Positions 32,804 to 41,103 of a stretch of DNA of 53,134 nt are shown piece by piece. The position numbers and the translations under genes are program-made. The notes under the pieces were generated by a model. That model was not told the origin of the DNA, did no database searches, and saw only the letters and a list, made by a program, of their open reading frames with translations. Source of the DNA: an uncultured Bacilli bacterium. Its GTDB lineage: Bacteria > Bacillota_I > Bacilli_A > RF39 > UBA660. Where the stretch lies: assembly GCA_947625505.1 (NCBI GenBank), contig CANQON010000011.1, positions 1 to 53,134 of the forward strand. Reading direction: 5' to 3'. Position 1 is the first letter of the stretch, and each line of letters begins with the position of its first letter.

Positions 32804-33439
32804 ATGAAATATGAATTAGATAATACAACTTATGATGTAATAATTATTAAGAAAAATAATAAAAATTCTTATATAAGAATTACTGATGATATGAATATTT
32901 TAGTAACAACCAATTATTTTGCTACTAAAAAAGGTATAAAAAAGATGTTGGATCAAAATACTAATAGTCTAAGAAAAATGTTAAATAGACAGCAAAGAAT
33001 AAACAAAAAAAAGGAGAGATTCTTTTATTTAGGTAAATATTATGATATAATTGAAGTACCAATAATGAAAGATATCAAAATAGAGAATAATGTTATATAT
33101 ATTCCAAATAAGAAGAAACTTGAACGATGGTTAAAAGAGGAGTTAATTAGAATATATAGTGAAAGATTAGAATATAACTATAATCGTTTTGAAGAGATTG
33201 ATAAATGTCCTAGCTTAAAAATTCGTACAATGAAAACAAGATGGGGTGTATACAATCGTATTAAACATACGATAACTCTTAATTCACATTTAATTGAATA
33301 TGATATTGATAAAATAGATTATGTTATTATTCATGAATTAAGTCATGTTATACATTTTAATCATTCACAAGCATTTTGGAAATTAGTAGGTAAGTATTGT
33401 CCTAATTATAAAGAAATGCGTAAAGCTTTAAAGGAGTAG
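32804..33439 (+). CDS. YgjP/M48-type metallopeptidase
   Basis: Zinc metallopeptidase-like protein of about 211 residues. It has the YgjP domain layout: an N-terminal strand region (ELDNTTYDVIIIKKNNKNSYIRI), KIRTMKTRWGVYNRIKHTITLNSHL (about 145-170) and the zinc site HELSHVIHFNHSQAFWKLV (about 183-201), where the HExxH helix is followed by a further His and Phe-Trp. The family often accompanies restriction systems or is a stand-alone housekeeping gene. Start ATG 32804 with AGGTGG is preferred to ATG 32786, which precedes that site. It is separated by seven bases from the M23 hydrolase gene. Confidence 0.88.
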   Translation: MKYELDNTTYDVIIIKKNNKNSYIRITDDMNILVTTNYFATKKGIKKMLDQNTNSLRKMLNRQQRINKKKERFFYLGKYYDIIEVPIMKDIKIENNVIYIPNKKKLERWLKEELIRIYSERLEYNYNRFEEIDKCPSLKIRTMKTRWGVYNRIKHTITLNSHLIEYDIDKIDYVIIHELSHVIHFNHSQAFWKLVGKYCPNYKEMRKALKE

Positions 33440-33446
33440 ATAAACA

Positions 33447-34691
33447 ATGAAATTATTAAAAAAAGTTAGTTATATAGTCTTTGCTTTATTTATCATGTTA
33501 GTTGAGTTATCAGTTCCTTATAAACCTCAAGATAATGTCGATGCTAACTCCATGACCTTACGTCAATTAAAAGCTAAATTAGCTGAAGAAGAAGCTGAAT
33601 TACAAGCTAATAAAAATAAACAAAATCAAACACAAGCAGAAATTAATGCTTCCAAAAAGAAGATTGAACAAATCACTGAAGAAAAAACCGAGATTGCTAA
33701 AGAAGTAGATGATTTAACAAGTGAGATTGAAACATTAAATAAAGAAATAGTTGGTATGAATGTTGAAATAGAAGACATTATTAAGTACTACCAAATTTCA
33801 GAAATAGGGGATTCAGCTGAACTTGAATATTTATTTAGTGCTGAAGATTTTACTGATTTTATTTATCGTATGGCTATTACTGAGCAATTAACAGAATATA
33901 ATGATAATAAAATAAAAGAATATAATAAGAAAATATCTGAAAATGAAAGTAAGACCAAGGAATTAGCTAATAAACGTAAAGAGTTAAATAATAAAGAAGC
34001 TGAACTAGAAAAATATATATCAAGTCAACAAACAAGTCTTAAAAAGACAATGGATGGTGCTCTAGATATTGAAGATGAAATTAAAGCTACAAAGAAACAA
34101 GTTGATTTATATGAAAATACATATAAATGTAAGTTAGATGAAACAATTGATGAATGTACAGCTGGAAAGTTACCTGCTGATACAGCGTTCTATCGTCCTA
34201 TTGTATCTGGACGTGTATCTAGTAACTATGGTAAACGTACATATAAGTTAAATGGACGTTGGACAAGTGACTTCCATTATGGACTTGATTTCTCAGGATC
34301 ACATGGCCAAAATGTATATGCAAGCGCCAATGGAGTAGTGGCAGCCATCTTTAAAAAGACTAGTTGCGGTGGTAATATGGTATACATTAATCACTTAGTT
34401 AATGGTAAAAAATACACAACAGGATATTATCATTTACAAAACTATACTGTTAAAGTAGGAGATGTTGTTTCATCATCAACTGTTATTGGTCATCAAGGAG
34501 GAAGCCCTAAATATGAAACGTGGGATGGATGTTCAACAGGATCACATGTTCACTTTACTATTTCAACAGGTAACTGGGGAAATGAATTCCGTTCCTATAG
34601 TGGTTTTATAGCTCGTAACTTTAATCCACGTAATGTATTAAATGCTCCTGCTTTAGGAGGATCATTTACTAATAGAACACGTAAATATTAA
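33447..34691 (+). CDS. EnvC-like murein hydrolase/activator with M23 domain
   Basis: Secreted cell-wall protein of 414 residues. Residues 1-34 form a signal peptide (hydrophobic LLKKVSYIVFALFIMLVEL, then a probable cut after VDA or DANS). Residues 36-225 are coiled coil, Glu/Lys/Gln-rich with heptads, as in EnvC and CwlO-type hydrolases. Residues 245-400 are an M23 (LytM) domain with the zinc ligands in HYGLDF (H277, D281) and HVHF (367-369), so it should be an active endopeptidase rather than only an activator. Coiled-coil/LytM proteins are usually controlled by FtsEX, but no ftsEX lies nearby. ATG 33447 follows AAAGGAG in the end of the preceding gene. Confidence 0.93.
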   Translation: MKLLKKVSYIVFALFIMLVELSVPYKPQDNVDANSMTLRQLKAKLAEEEAELQANKNKQNQTQAEINASKKKIEQITEEKTEIAKEVDDLTSEIETLNKEIVGMNVEIEDIIKYYQISEIGDSAELEYLFSAEDFTDFIYRMAITEQLTEYNDNKIKEYNKKISENESKTKELANKRKELNNKEAELEKYISSQQTSLKKTMDGALDIEDEIKATKKQVDLYENTYKCKLDETIDECTAGKLPADTAFYRPIVSGRVSSNYGKRTYKLNGRWTSDFHYGLDFSGSHGQNVYASANGVVAAIFKKTSCGGNMVYINHLVNGKKYTTGYYHLQNYTVKVGDVVSSSTVIGHQGGSPKYETWDGCSTGSHVHFTISTGNWGNEFRSYSGFIARNFNPRNVLNAPALGGSFTNRTRKY

Positions 34692-34739
34692 TCGACATTT
34701 ATTAGCAAATTAAGAATTTATAATTAATTTGGTGATAAT

Positions 34740-34913
34740 ATGCAGGTAAAAGTTTTTGATGAAGAACATGAAAAAGATCTCGAAGAACAAGTAAATAGCT
34801 TTATTAAAGGTAAAACAATTATTGATATTAAATATCAAGTGTCTGTAGCTATGTACTTAGAAGATCAAATATATTGTTATTCAGCTATGATTATGTATGA
34901 AAATACTTGTTAA
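34740..34913 (+). CDS. cse60: Cse60-like small sporulation-associated protein (57 aa)
   Basis: A short gene with GGTGATAAT before ATG 34740. The 57-residue product starts MQVKVFDEEHEKDLEEQVN and continues IIDIKYQVSVA and QIYCYSAMIMY. This matches the Cse60 pattern of Bacillus (MQVK-x-F, a helix, then 'IDIKY' and 'YSAMI-x-Y' strands), a small protein expressed in sporulating cells whose function is unknown. It sits alone between the M23 hydrolase and clpC genes, and its terminator begins within the last codons. No clear sigma-E-type promoter was found upstream. Family assignment is from memory of the pattern. Confidence 0.75.
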   Translation: MQVKVFDEEHEKDLEEQVNSFIKGKTIIDIKYQVSVAMYLEDQIYCYSAMIMYENTC

Positions 34914-34932
34914 TTAAACAAGTATTTTTTTG
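34901..34932 (+). terminator. Terminator overlapping the cse60-like stop codon
   Basis: AATACTTGT pairs with ACAAGTATT around TAATTAA, which contains the stop codon, and a run of seven Ts follows. Confidence 0.85.
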
Positions 34933-34986
34933 ATTAAAATAGCAAATTTCTTCACATGATAATCATAGAATATATAGGGAGGAATT

Positions 34987-37197
34987 ATGTTTAATAAATT
35001 TTCAGAAGAAGCTAAACAAATTATTAATATTGCTAAAAAAGAAATGATAAAACTAAATCATCCATATTTAGGATCAGAACATATCTTACTTGGTATTTTA
35101 AAAAATAATAATAATGTCTCACAAACATTAAGGAAATATAATATTACATATAAAAACTATCGTAACAAAGTGGTTGAACTAATTGGTGTAGGAGATAAGA
35201 ACGATGAATGGGTTTTATATACTCCGATTGTCAAAGAAATATTTGCTCGTTCTATCGATATTGCCTCTGAAAATAATAATGTTGTCTCAATTGAAAATCT
35301 TTTTGTAGCGCTTATTGAAGTAGGAGAGGGAATAGCGCACCGTGTATTAGAATTATTAAATGTTGATATAGATAAGATATATACTGATTTTATCTTTCAA
35401 GTACCTAAAAAAAATAAAAAGAAAAAGAGCCTTTTAAATGATGTAGGTTATGAATATACAAATCCTATAAATTGTAGTAAGTTTGATCCTGTTATTGGTC
35501 GTGATAAAGAAATAAAAGAAATAATAGAAATATTAGTTCGTAAGAATAAAAGTAATCCTCTTTTAATAGGTGATGCAGGTGTAGGTAAAACTGCTATTAT
35601 TGAAGAAATAAGTAGGATGATTGTTAGTAATAATGTACCTAATAAACTACGTCATAAAAGAATAATTAATCTTGATATGGCAAGCTTAGTCGCAGGAACG
35701 AAATATAGAGGAGAATTCGAAGAAAAATTAAATAAAATAATTAAAGAAGCTGAAAATGATGATGATATTATTTTGTTTATCGATGAAATACATACTATTA
35801 TAGGGGCAGGAGGAGCTGAAGGCGCTATTGATGCCTCTAATATCTTTAAGCCATCTTTAGCTCGTGGAAACATTAAATGTATTGGAGCAACTACTTTAGA
35901 TGAATATAAACAATATATTGAAAAGGATAAAGCTTTAGAAAGAAGATTTAAAAAAGTTATTATTAAAGAACCTACTATAGATGAAGTAAAAGAAATTATA
36001 TATAAAATAAAACCTATATATGAGAATTATCATCATGTTAGTTTTAAGAAAAATATATTAGATTTATTAATTAATTTAACTAATAAATATATTCATGGAT
36101 ATAAGAATCCTGATAAAACAATTGATATCTTAGATGAAGTATGTGCTCATGCGAATCTAAAAGAAAATACAAAGTTTCAAGAATATAATAACTTATCAGA
36201 AGAATTACAAAAGACTATTGAAGAAAAGAAAAAAAGAATCATGCAAAATGATTTTAAAAATGCTTATAAGTATAAATATAAAGAAAATATGCTGATGACG
36301 CAGATGAATGAATTAGAAATCATTTTAACAAATAAAAGAAATAGTGTAACTAAGAAAGACTTATTTGATGTATTAAGTAATAAAATAAATAATAAAGTCA
36401 TACCTGAATTAAATAGGAACTTTAATAGTAAAGGAATAATTAAGAAATTAAATAAACAAGTAATAGCGCAAGAAGAAGCCATTAATAGACTAGTTGATGC
36501 TTACATGAATAATTTAAATACCAATAATGTTTTTAGTGTGTTACTAAATGGACCTAGTGGTGTAGGGAAAACTTCTTTAGCAATGGCTTTCGCTAATACT
36601 ATTTCATCACAAGTAATTAGAATTGATATGAGTGAATATAGTGAAGCTCATACTATTAGTAGGTTAATAGGAGCTCCTCCTGGTTATGTAGGATATGATA
36701 GTAATGAACATATATTAGATAAAGTAAGAGAATATCCTTTTTCGGTTATTGTTCTAGATGAAATAGAAAAATGTCATGAGAAAGTATTAAATTTGTTTTT
36801 TCAGATACTAGATAATAACATGCTTAAGGATAGTAAAAACAATAATATTAGCTTTAATCAAGCCATAATTATTATGACAACTAATGTTGAAAGTAATAAA
36901 AAACTAGGCTTTGATAATAGTAAAGTTAACAGTGAACTAAATGACTACTTTACAATTCCTTTTATTAATCGTATTGACGAAATAATTACTTTAAATAGTC
37001 TTGATCAACAAGCTATTATGAAAATAATTAAACATAATTTAGAAACTGATATTAGTGGTAAATCCTTACAAAATAAGGCTTTGAACGAGATTGTTAAAGA
37101 ATCGAATTATCAAGAATATGGTGCTCGTAAACTAAGTAAGTTATTAGCAAATTTTAAAAAAAGAAAAAAAATTGGCAAAAACTATTCCAAAAATTAA
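34987..37197 (+). CDS. clpC: ClpC-type AAA+ unfoldase
   Basis: Hexameric ATP-dependent unfoldase that feeds ClpP. The 736 residues comprise a Clp-N double repeat (1-140, FSEEAKQIINIAKKEM and HPYLGSEHILLGIL), D1 with Walker A GDAGVGKT (195-202) and FIDEIHTIIGAGG, a short middle domain (about 400-460), D2 with GPSGVGKTSLA and VIVLDEIEKCH, a sensor region, and a D2-small domain. KKLGFDN in D2 is at the position of the IGF/VGF ClpP-docking loop, so ClpP binding is probably kept. It is about 70 residues shorter than Bacillus ClpC. CtsR, McsA and McsB genes, the normal partners, are not adjacent. ATG 34987 follows AGGGAGG. Confidence 0.93.
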   Translation: MFNKFSEEAKQIINIAKKEMIKLNHPYLGSEHILLGILKNNNNVSQTLRKYNITYKNYRNKVVELIGVGDKNDEWVLYTPIVKEIFARSIDIASENNNVVSIENLFVALIEVGEGIAHRVLELLNVDIDKIYTDFIFQVPKKNKKKKSLLNDVGYEYTNPINCSKFDPVIGRDKEIKEIIEILVRKNKSNPLLIGDAGVGKTAIIEEISRMIVSNNVPNKLRHKRIINLDMASLVAGTKYRGEFEEKLNKIIKEAENDDDIILFIDEIHTIIGAGGAEGAIDASNIFKPSLARGNIKCIGATTLDEYKQYIEKDKALERRFKKVIIKEPTIDEVKEIIYKIKPIYENYHHVSFKKNILDLLINLTNKYIHGYKNPDKTIDILDEVCAHANLKENTKFQEYNNLSEELQKTIEEKKKRIMQNDFKNAYKYKYKENMLMTQMNELEIILTNKRNSVTKKDLFDVLSNKINNKVIPELNRNFNSKGIIKKLNKQVIAQEEAINRLVDAYMNNLNTNNVFSVLLNGPSGVGKTSLAMAFANTISSQVIRIDMSEYSEAHTISRLIGAPPGYVGYDSNEHILDKVREYPFSVIVLDEIEKCHEKVLNLFFQILDNNMLKDSKNNNISFNQAIIIMTTNVESNKKLGFDNSKVNSELNDYFTIPFINRIDEIITLNSLDQQAIMKIIKHNLETDISGKSLQNKALNEIVKESNYQEYGARKLSKLLANFKKRKKIGKNYSKN

Positions 37198-37203
37198 TTT
37201 TAT

Positions 37204-37209
37204 GGTATA
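37204..37209 (+). promoter_or_regulatory. Extended -10 promoter before the 37.2-kb gene pair
   Basis: Perfect TATAAT preceded by TG one base away (ATGGTATAAT), about 28 bases before the start codon; the -35 region is poor, as expected for an extended -10 promoter. Confidence 0.55.
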
Positions 37210-37236
37210 ATGATAATTAGATGAAGGTGATAATAA

Positions 37237-37776
37237 ATGGACATGTTAGATGAAATCAAGTCTAATTTAGAAAGCAACCAATCTTTAACGCAAGAAGTTA
37301 AAGATGAAATCCTAAATTTAATTATCCTATTCCATCAAACGTTTCCAAATGTTAATTTAGAAACACTGAAATCTAGAATAAAAGATGTAAAAGTGGGAAA
37401 AATTACCATATATGAGCGAAAGGGACCTGTCGTATATGATCCAATAAAAAATGAAATTTTATTGAGTCGACGTAGTCTAGAAGATGATTATGATGCTAGA
37501 CATATGATGATGAAAGGTTTACTTGGAGTTATATCAGCTTGTGATAATTATTATGGATTTAATAAAAATGATAGCTTATATGCTCTTAATCTAGGCTTTA
37601 CAGAAATGCTAGCTAATACATTAGTTGGCAACGAAGGAACTTGTGATTATGAGGAAGAATTACTAGCAACTAATCTAATAAGCAAAATTATTGGGCGTGA
37701 TGTTCTATTTGATGCATATTTCAATAATGATGCTGAAACAGTATATCAAAAGTTGTTAGAAGCGGAGGTAGATTAG
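37237..37776 (+). CDS. Hypothetical protein, possibly a degenerate metallopeptidase fold
   Basis: Not recognised. The 179-residue soluble protein has an N-terminal helical region, then strands IKDVKVGKITIYERKGPVVYDPIKNEILLS, a helix DDYDARHMMMKGLLGVISAC and the phrase LYALNLGFTEMLANTLVG. Strand-helix-'LN-x-GFTEMLA' is how the helix with the third zinc ligand follows HExxH in several small metallopeptidase families of gut Bacilli. Here the first helix reads RHMMMKGLLG, so the HExxH is missing and it would not be a zinc enzyme. ATG 37237 follows AAGGTGATAA. The next gene starts one base after its stop, so they form a pair. The fold is conjecture. Confidence 0.6.
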   Translation: MDMLDEIKSNLESNQSLTQEVKDEILNLIILFHQTFPNVNLETLKSRIKDVKVGKITIYERKGPVVYDPIKNEILLSRRSLEDDYDARHMMMKGLLGVISACDNYYGFNKNDSLYALNLGFTEMLANTLVGNEGTCDYEEELLATNLISKIIGRDVLFDAYFNNDAETVYQKLLEAEVD

Positions 37777-38103
37777 ATGGCTACAACAAATGCAGAACAA
37801 ATTGTTGGACTACTAAATTACGCAGCAATCTCTAGACAAAGTACACCTTCTGATAAACGCAGAGTTAGTAATGCTTATCCAGAAGCTTTAAAGAAAATCA
37901 TCGTTGCTTTTAGTAAAGGTGTAAAAAAGGGACTATATACAGAAGAAGAGATAAAAGATTTTCAAGAAACAGTTAGTTTGGTATCTGTTTTAGATAATCG
38001 TTCAGAATATTTAGGTATCGATAGTTTAACAATATTATGTAAGGAATTAACTAGTGACGTTGAACTAGAAAATCAAGATGAAATGGTTAGGAAGATTGCC
38101 TAA
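37777..38103 (+). CDS. Small hypothetical protein paired with the preceding gene
   Basis: Unrecognised 108-residue, probably all-helical and soluble protein. It opens ATTNAEQIVGLLNYAAISRQSTPSDKRR, with a basic stretch, followed by three helices rich in Glu, Leu and Lys (ALKKIIVAFSKGVKKGLY, EEEIKDFQETVSLVSVLDN, IDSLTILCKELTSDVELEN). No catalytic motif or membrane segment is visible. ATG 37777 lies next to the stop codon of the preceding gene, with AGCGGAGG in the end of that gene as ribosome-binding site, so the two are certainly co-translated and may interact. The terminator begins within its last codons. Confidence 0.65.
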   Translation: MATTNAEQIVGLLNYAAISRQSTPSDKRRVSNAYPEALKKIIVAFSKGVKKGLYTEEEIKDFQETVSLVSVLDNRSEYLGIDSLTILCKELTSDVELENQDEMVRKIA

Positions 38104-38112
38104 CCTTTTTTC
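38085..38112 (+). terminator. Terminator of the hypothetical pair
   Basis: GGTTAGG (38085-38091) pairs with CCTAACC (38099-38105) and is followed by a T run. The left arm is coding and the stop codon lies in the right arm. Confidence 0.8.
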
Positions 38113-38141
38113 TTGTTTATTATTTATAATTATGATAGAAT
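38113..38141 (+). promoter_or_regulatory. Promoter of gltX
   Basis: TTGTTT (38113-38118), 17-base spacer, TAGAAT (38136-38141), about 18 bases before the start codon. Confidence 0.7.
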
Positions 38142-38158
38142 TGTTGTGAGGTGTTTTT

Positions 38159-39817
38159 ATGACAAATAAAGATTTAGCAGAATTACTATTACCTGGAGTT
38201 AGCTCTGATATTGAATACTATGAAAAAAAATATCCTGAACGTAATTTAAAAGAGGGAGCTGTAGTAACAAGATTTGCTCCTAGTCCTACAGGTTTTGTTC
38301 ATATGGGATCATTATTCGCATCTTTTATAGAGAAAAAAGCTGCTAATGACTCTGATGGTGTTTTCTATTTACGTATTGAAGATACTGATCAAAAACGTGA
38401 AGTAGAAAATGGTATTACAGGTATTATTAATGATTTAAAAAACTTTGATATCACGATAGATGAGGGAATGACTAGTGAAAATACTGAAATAGGTAATTAT
38501 GGACCTTATATTCAAAGTCAAAGAAAAGAAATATATCAAACTTATGTTAAACATTTAATTGAAGAAGGATTAGCTTATCCATGTTTTTGTTCACCAGAGG
38601 AAATAGAAGAAACTAGACAAATTCAAGAAAAAAGAAAACAACGTATTGGTTATTATGGAAGATATGCTAAATGTCGTCGTTTAACTATGGAAGAAATAAA
38701 AGAAAAAGTAGAGAATGGTGAACCTTATATTATACGTTTTAAATCTCCAGGTTCTTTTGATAACAAAATAAAAGTTAATGATTTAGTAAAAGGGGAAATA
38801 GAATTCCCAGAAAATGATTTAGATATTGTTATTCTAAAATCCGATGGATTACCTACATATCATTTTGCGCACGCTATTGATGATCATTTAATGCATACGA
38901 CACATGTTATTAGGGGAGATGAATGGATTAGTTCTTTACCAATTCATGTTCAATTATTTAAATCACTTAATTTTAAAGCTCCTAAATATGCTCATCTTTC
39001 ACCTATTATGAAAGAAGAAGATGGAAAGAAAAGAAAATTAAGTAAACGTAAAGATCCTGAAGCAGCTGTTAGTTTTTATCATGAAAAGGGTATACCTGTA
39101 CCTGCTGTTAAACTATATTTAATGACTATCGCTAATACAAACTTTGAACAATGGTATGATTGTAATAAAGATAAAACAATCGATGATTTTAAGTTTGATT
39201 TTAAGAAAGTATCTAACAGTGGTGCCTTATTCGATGTAGATAAACTATATAATATATCTAAAAATTATATTAGTTATTTAAAAGCTACAGAGGTATATGA
39301 TAATGCTTTAGAATGGGCAAAAATATATGATAAAGACTTTGCTAATATTTTAGAACAACATAAAGAATATGCTATTAAATTATTTAATATTGAAAGAGAA
39401 CAAAAAAAGCCACGTAAAGATTATTCTTGTTATAGTATGATCAAATCACAAATATGGTATATGTTTGATGAATTATATATTGATGTTAAAGATTATGAAT
39501 TCCAAACTATAACAGATGAAGAAGAAATAAGTAAAATATTAAATTTATATGTTACTAAATACTATGATGAAAATGATGATAAAGATACATGGTTTAATAA
39601 AATGAAAGAATTAGCTAGTGAATTAGGCTATGCTAAAGAAGTAAAAGATTATAAGAATAATCCCGAAGCATATAAAGGACATGTAGGCGATATTAGTATG
39701 GTATTACGTGTAGCTTTAACATCTAAATCAATGACCCCTGACTTATATGAATTAATGCTTTTATTAGGTAAAGATCGTATATTTTCAAGATATAATAAAT
39801 TTATTAAAGGAAATTAA
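38159..39817 (+). CDS. gltX: Glutamyl-tRNA synthetase
   Basis: Class I synthetase that charges tRNA-Glu (and, if GatCAB is present, tRNA-Gln). The HIGH-type motif is in RFAPSPTGFVHMGSLFAS (about 39-56) and the KMSKS-type motif is KRKLSKRKDPEA (about 290-301). FYLRIEDTDQKREV, LPTYHFAHAIDDHLMHTTHVIRGDEW and HLSPIMKEEDGKK are family blocks. The 552-residue length is that of the long gltX form found in some Clostridia and uncultivated Bacilli; the C-terminal anticodon region (about 380-552) is divergent. ATG 38159 follows GTGAGGTG. A matching tRNA-Glu(UUC) gene lies at 49.2 kb. Confidence 0.95.
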   Translation: MTNKDLAELLLPGVSSDIEYYEKKYPERNLKEGAVVTRFAPSPTGFVHMGSLFASFIEKKAANDSDGVFYLRIEDTDQKREVENGITGIINDLKNFDITIDEGMTSENTEIGNYGPYIQSQRKEIYQTYVKHLIEEGLAYPCFCSPEEIEETRQIQEKRKQRIGYYGRYAKCRRLTMEEIKEKVENGEPYIIRFKSPGSFDNKIKVNDLVKGEIEFPENDLDIVILKSDGLPTYHFAHAIDDHLMHTTHVIRGDEWISSLPIHVQLFKSLNFKAPKYAHLSPIMKEEDGKKRKLSKRKDPEAAVSFYHEKGIPVPAVKLYLMTIANTNFEQWYDCNKDKTIDDFKFDFKKVSNSGALFDVDKLYNISKNYISYLKATEVYDNALEWAKIYDKDFANILEQHKEYAIKLFNIEREQKKPRKDYSCYSMIKSQIWYMFDELYIDVKDYEFQTITDEEEISKILNLYVTKYYDENDDKDTWFNKMKELASELGYAKEVKDYKNNPEAYKGHVGDISMVLRVALTSKSMTPDLYELMLLLGKDRIFSRYNKFIKGN

Positions 39818-39829
39818 TAACAAATCAAT

Positions 39830-39859
39830 AATAATATAGTAGAGATACTATATTATTTT
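39830..39859 (+). terminator. Terminator after gltX
   Basis: AATATAGTA/TACTATATT stem with loop GAGA followed by eight or more Ts. Confidence 0.85.
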
Positions 39860-39914
39860 TTTTCGACAAAATATTTAATTTACAAGGTATATAGTATTAA
39901 TAGTTGGAGGTAAT

Positions 39915-40253
39915 ATGTTTACTTATAATATGGAATATCGTGAAAATATATTATTTATTCGTTTTATTGGTAGTTTAAATAAATATACTATTAAATGTAT
40001 TGATGAAGAATTAAATAATATTATTTATAATATGGGAATTTATAATATTGTTTTCAATTTACAAGAATTAGAAGAAATAGATCATGAGGCAATTCAATCA
40101 CTTATTAAATGGAATAACATTATTAATAAAAGAAAGGGGGTGAGTCTCGTTTGTGGTATGCATGATAGCGTTAAGAGAGACAACTTACAATGTTATGTGA
40201 AAGAGATAAGTAATGAACTATGCGCTATAAAAATGATCAATTGGAACAATTAA
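39915..40253 (+). CDS. STAS-domain protein, SpoIIAA-like, without the phosphorylatable serine
   Basis: A 112-residue protein with the STAS layout: strand MEYRENILFIRFIGSLNKYTIKCIDEEL, strand YNIVFNLQELEEID, helix HEAIQSLIKWNNIINKRKG, strand VSLVCGMHD and a C-terminal helix. In SpoIIAA the sequence here is Asp-Ser-Ser-Gly, with Ser58 phosphorylated by the SpoIIAB kinase; this protein has D56-H57-E58-A59, so it cannot be phosphorylated there and carries Glu in the phospho-position. Its end overlaps the sigma factor gene by 34 bases, the spoIIA-type order but with no spoIIAB between. ATG 39915 follows TGGAGG. Role inferred: anti-anti-sigma descendant acting on the sigma factor or an unlinked kinase. 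Confidence 0.8.
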   Translation: MFTYNMEYRENILFIRFIGSLNKYTIKCIDEELNNIIYNMGIYNIVFNLQELEEIDHEAIQSLIKWNNIINKRKGVSLVCGMHDSVKRDNLQCYVKEISNELCAIKMINWNN

Positions 40254-40858
40254 TATTGGAATACGAAAAATTAATATATGCGGTAATGCGATATTTTAAG
40301 AATTATCCCAACAAGGATGACTTATTCCAAGTAGGATGTATAGGACTTATTAATGCATATAATAATTATGATGCTAATACTAAAACAAAGTTTTCAACTT
40401 ATGCTTATACTTATATTCTAGGTGAAATGCGTAAATTAGTTAGGGAAGATAAAGGAATTAAAATTAGTCGTAATATTTCTAAATTATATGGTGAAATAGA
40501 AAGAACTAGTATTTTTCTTACACAGAAATTAATGCGTACACCAACAATTCAAGAAATAGCTAATTTTATGGAAATCGATGAATACTTAATTGTTGAAGCT
40601 TTAAATAGTACTAATGCTTTATTAGATATTGATGATATGCAAATAAATAATATGGATAGTAATCAAAACTATGATCAAATGCTATTATATGAAGAACTTA
40701 ATAAATTAAGTAGTGAAGAACTAGATTTAATTAATAAACGATATATGGAAGATATGACACAACAAGAAGTAGCTAATAGTTTAGGAATGAGTCAAGTTCA
40801 AGTATCAAGAAAAGAGCATAAAGTACTTGAAAAACTTAAGCATCAATTAATTGCATAA
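40220..40858 (+). CDS. Sporulation-type sigma factor (SigF/SigG group)
   Basis: Sigma-70 group factor of 212 residues. Region 2: LEYEKLIYAVMRYFKNYPNKDDLFQVGCIGLINAYNNYD then TKFSTYAYTYILGEMRKLVRED (about 12-80), nearly the sigma-F/G/B text. Region 3: KISRNISKLYGEIERT and RTPTIQEIANFMEIDEYLIVEAL. Region 4: LSSEELDLINKRYMEDMTQQEVANSLGMSQVQVSRKEHKVLEKLK (about 160-205). The overlap with the STAS gene places it as a descendant of the spoIIAC/sigF position. The start ATG 40220 has a weak ribosome-binding site and is probably coupled to the STAS gene. It would plausibly direct the spoVA genes seen at 51 kb. F or G cannot be settled here. Confidence 0.85.
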   Translation: MRYKNDQLEQLILEYEKLIYAVMRYFKNYPNKDDLFQVGCIGLINAYNNYDANTKTKFSTYAYTYILGEMRKLVREDKGIKISRNISKLYGEIERTSIFLTQKLMRTPTIQEIANFMEIDEYLIVEALNSTNALLDIDDMQINNMDSNQNYDQMLLYEELNKLSSEELDLINKRYMEDMTQQEVANSLGMSQVQVSRKEHKVLEKLKHQLIA

Positions 40859-40920
40859 ATATAATAAAAAATCTTGAAAAGAGATTTTTTTTATGATAGA
40901 ATTAGTTTGTAGCTGTTTAT

Positions 40921-41011
40921 GGAGTAGTACTCAAGAGGCTGAAGAGGCGCCCCTGCTAAGGGTGTAGACCGGGTAACTGGTGCGAGAGTTCAAATCTCTC
41001 CTGCTCCGCCA
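40921..41011 (+). tRNA. tRNA-Ser(GCU)
   Basis: 91 bases with a long variable arm, as for serine. Acceptor GGAGTAG pairs with CTGCTCC, discriminator G and CCA are encoded. The anticodon loop reads CTGCTAA, anticodon GCT. The T-arm GAGAGTTCAAATCTCTC is perfect. It reads AGC and AGU codons. Confidence 0.97.
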
Positions 41012-41020
41012 TTATGATTT

Positions 41021-41051
41021 AAACTCTTATTTAATAAGAGTTTTTATTTTT
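41021..41051 (+). terminator. Terminator of tRNA-Ser
   Basis: AACTCTTATT/AATAAGAGTT stem (starting near 41022) with a short loop and a T-rich tail. Confidence 0.8.
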
Positions 41052-41103
41052 GTTTAATATTTTTTTTTATAATATATTTTGATATAATTAGATAGGTGTT
41101 GAT

